54,412 nucleotides of DNA from an uncultured Balneolaceae bacterium (GTDB taxonomy: Bacteria; Bacteroidota; Rhodothermia; Balneolales; Balneolaceae), in contig CALJMB010000223.1 in assembly GCA_937982515.1 (NCBI GenBank), forward strand, positions 1 to 54,412, in the 5' to 3' direction. How positions within the stretch are numbered: the first letter of the stretch is position 1; every line of letters starts with the position of its first letter. The notes under the pieces are model-generated. The model had not been told where the DNA came from and did no database searches. It was given only the letters and a program-made list of their open reading frames with translations. A program made the translations under genes and the position numbers. Below are positions 52,962 through 54,412 of the stretch, in pieces.

Positions 52962-53088
52962 CAACCCGTATGTTATATTTGCCTAAAGTATTGCTGCACA
53001 ACACAAACCGGTGCAACTTTTATAAAGCGTTCCTATCTCATCGCAAAATTTGCAGGTTGTAATTTATCAGTTAAATAGTGAATAGCAA

Positions 53089-53120
53089 GAAAAAAAAATA
53101 ACACATCGACAGACGATGTG
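53089..53120 (-). terminator. Rho-independent terminator after the ECF sigma gene
   Basis: On the minus strand CACATCG, five bases (TCTGT), CGATGTG form a 7-5-7 hairpin followed by TTATTTTTTTTTC. It lies about 100 bases past the sigma-factor stop codon and before the DUF4212 gene. No gene is visible between it and the sigma gene. Confidence 0.85.
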
Positions 53121-53223
53121 ATCAAATCAGAACGCCTTGGTTTTTCCTCTACTGTTAAACAGGGACGGGGCAGCGAAATGAAAATGTGTCAGCTTCCCGG
53201 CCTGTTTACCCTCTGACTTCTGT

Positions 53224-53790
53224 CTACTTTTCCCACTTACGCTTGAAACAGTAGTGCAATCGGTCGATGATCCGTGATTTTCTGGTCCTGACATTTGCTC
53301 CTGAAAGCTTCAGATGTTTACTGGCGGCTTTTGTCGTTGCGTCGGGATTGCTGAAAAAATATTCGATGAATGCGCGCGACTTTTTATCCAGTTCTGCCAG
53401 GCATTCCTCCAGAATCTGCTGCCGCTCTTCATCCAACAGGCTGGATACCTGGTCTGCAGGCTCCACCAGATAATCCGAGGCATCCTCGATCGGTGCGCTA
53501 AACCGATGTTGACGTCTCATGTAACGGATATACTCATGCTTGCAGGTACGAACCAGATAGCTGAAAATGTATTTCTCTTTCCGGATATTGTCTTGCATGA
53601 TCTGCTCATAAACTTTAAAAAACGTCTGATGAATGCATTCCTCTGCATCCCTGTCTGTTGCATTCATCGTCACTTTCAGATAATCCTTGAGGCGTGGCAG
53701 CAGTTCTTCCAGAAGCTCGGCGGCCCTTCCTTCCTTATTTTCCTGCAGTGCAAATACTAATTCCGAATAATCAAGTCTGGGTGTATCCAA
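53224..53790 (-). CDS. ECF-type RNA polymerase sigma factor
   Basis: 188 residues. Sigma-70 region 2 (about 25-95) shows DAEECIHQTFFKVYEQ (a variant of the usual DxxQexFlkly) and YIFSYLVRTCKHEYIRYMRRQHR (2.3-2.4). Region 4 (about 125-185) has LAELDKKSRAFIEYFFSNPD and AASKHLKLSGANVRTRKSRI, the DNA-binding helix-turn-helix. No anti-sigma gene lies beside it; the downstream 259 bases are gene-free. The start is a TTG at 53790; there is no upstream in-frame ATG before a stop 20 codons away, so the exact start is uncertain. Divergent from a lipoprotein gene across 469 bases. Confidence 0.9.
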   Translation of the reverse strand: MDTPRLDYSELVFALQENKEGRAAELLEELLPRLKDYLKVTMNATDRDAEECIHQTFFKVYEQIMQDNIRKEKYIFSYLVRTCKHEYIRYMRRQHRFSAPIEDASDYLVEPADQVSSLLDEERQQILEECLAELDKKSRAFIEYFFSNPDATTKAASKHLKLSGANVRTRKSRIIDRLHYCFKRKWEK

Positions 53791-54259
53791 TGGTAAAAGC
53801 TTAGCCTTCGTAAAAGTTGCAGATGTGGGTTTAGTCTGTAAATCTCTTCATACTTCTTTATGTAAAAATGTATGGGCAAATATATAAGACTCTATATAGC
53901 ATACAAAGAAAACACCTGAAATTTCTTTATAAACCTGTCTCCCATTCCTATTTGTCTTTAAAAACTCAAACATGTAGATTCTTATAAATACTGAATTTAC
54001 AAGAAATTTTGTAACAAATCCCCAGAAATATCTCTTGTTAATAGAAGCAGATAGTATCTCGCTGGTTACAGGAAGTTATTACAGATCCTGTTACAATTTA
54101 ATTTTATACAGTTAATAAGGACAGGCTGGAAATTATTTTGTAACAAACAGCTGGTACGAATCTCTTGTAATAAAATAGTGATATCCGAAAATAATTCAGT
54201 GTTGGCCTTTAAGGCCGGGGAATATCTATAAATAACCATAACTAAACTAAGGAAACATT
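53791..54259. promoter_or_regulatory. Long divergent region with duplicated promoter-like module
   Basis: 469 bases without a gene. A module of about 40 bases occurs twice, 129 bases apart: GTAACAAA at 54011 and 54140, each followed 11-12 bases later by ATCTCTTGT. Between them GTTACAGGA (54065-54073) and TCCTGTTAC (54086-54094) form an inverted pair. The spacing of GTAACA to TCTTGT (about 17) fits -35/-10 elements; the second copy would start transcription about 80 bases before the lipoprotein ATG. A separate palindrome GGCCTT-T-AAGGCC sits at 54204-54216. Confidence 0.5.
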
Positions 54260-54412
54260 ATGAAATCTCTCACAACCAAACTCTTCGCCCTTACCCTCAT
54301 CGTAGCCGTTGCAAGTGGATGCGCCTCTGTCACCGACGCCGGCGTTCAGCCCGAGCAGTTACCTGCCATCGAAGAAGTTGCCCCCGATACTACACCTGAT
54401 AATGTTGTGGGT
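54260..54412 (+). CDS. Lipoprotein, 5' part only (runs off the window)
   Basis: 51 residues are visible before the window ends. The N-terminus MKSLTTKLFALTLIVAVASG followed by Cys is a clear lipoprotein signal peptide; the mature part begins CASVTDAGVQPEQLPAIEE and is rich in Pro, Thr and acidic residues. AGGA lies 6 bases before the ATG. Divergent from the ECF sigma gene. Function cannot be judged from this fragment. Confidence 0.8.
   Translation, partial: MKSLTTKLFALTLIVAVASGCASVTDAGVQPEQLPAIEEVAPDTTPDNVVG

Noticed and set aside
52983..53016. Sigma-54 promoter before the DUF4212 gene
   Set aside because: GG and GC are 10 bases apart, but the flanking bases (CGGTTT, GTGCA) match the consensus poorly; chance occurrence is likely.

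Overview
The window is a stretch of ordinary bacterial chromosome of moderate GC content. Gene families point to the Bacteroidota/Rhodothermota/Balneolota group, and most likely to a Balneolota-like bacterium. The pointers are DUF3078, DUF2851, the BatA-type N-terminal membrane domain fused to a VWA domain, lamin-tail-domain proteins ending in a FlgD-like module, an Na+/substrate symporter with a DUF4212 small subunit, many Sec lipoproteins, and weak or absent Shine-Dalgarno sequences. This assignment is inferred from gene content; no rRNA gene is present. No prophage, integron, CRISPR array or complete insertion sequence was seen.

Layout. 1-5.4 kb: secreted Cu/Zn superoxide dismutase (sodC), an SDR oxidoreductase, glycyl-tRNA synthetase, aspartate-semialdehyde dehydrogenase and a small PH-like protein. 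5.6-10.5 kb: one 1629-residue secreted protein with five lamin tail domains at a regular spacing of about 255 residues. 10.6-17.3 kb: murI, a TrmH-family methyltransferase, an ALDH7-type dehydrogenase, a DUF3078 protein, a PyrR-like phosphoribosyltransferase, and an overlapping pair (small membrane protein plus DUF2851 protein). 17.4-24.5 kb: tRNA-Gln, prs, rplY, pth, hppA (K+-dependent type), an unknown protein, pyrF and rnhA, all on the plus strand. 24.5-37.7 kb: a long minus-strand block with tsaD, dnaK, hsp20, aroA, a 996-residue TPR protein, a CBS-ACT protein, hflX, a membrane protein and a BatA/VWA protein. 37.9-41.6 kb: a large lipoprotein with a beta-propeller and a TIGR01777-type epimerase. 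41.56-43.4 kb: gene-free and packed with several families of palindromic and tandem repeats. 43.4-54.4 kb: groEL, groES, rsmA, alanine dehydrogenase, a small membrane protein, an acetate module (acs, SSS symporter, DUF4212), an ECF sigma factor, and the start of a divergent lipoprotein.

Most striking regulatory signal: the small heat-shock gene hsp20 has a perfect sigma-54 -24/-12 promoter (TGGCAC, 5 bases, TTGCT) about 37 bases before its start codon, and groES has a good match of the same type (TGGTAT, 5 bases, TTGCT) about 146 bases upstream. The two unlinked chaperone loci therefore look as if they share RpoN control; no CIRCE operator was found upstream of them. dnaK lies directly downstream of hsp20 and has its own 9-5-9 inverted repeat in the gap. 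Second: the 469-base region between the ECF sigma gene and the divergent lipoprotein carries a duplicated promoter-like module (GTAACAAA ... ATCTCTTGT). Third: an array of 11-base repeats (AACTCCGTATC) followed by inverted copies lies at about 42.86-42.94 kb.

Limits: all calls rest on reading the sequence and on family knowledge. No database search, structure prediction or statistical scan was run, and domain positions are approximate.
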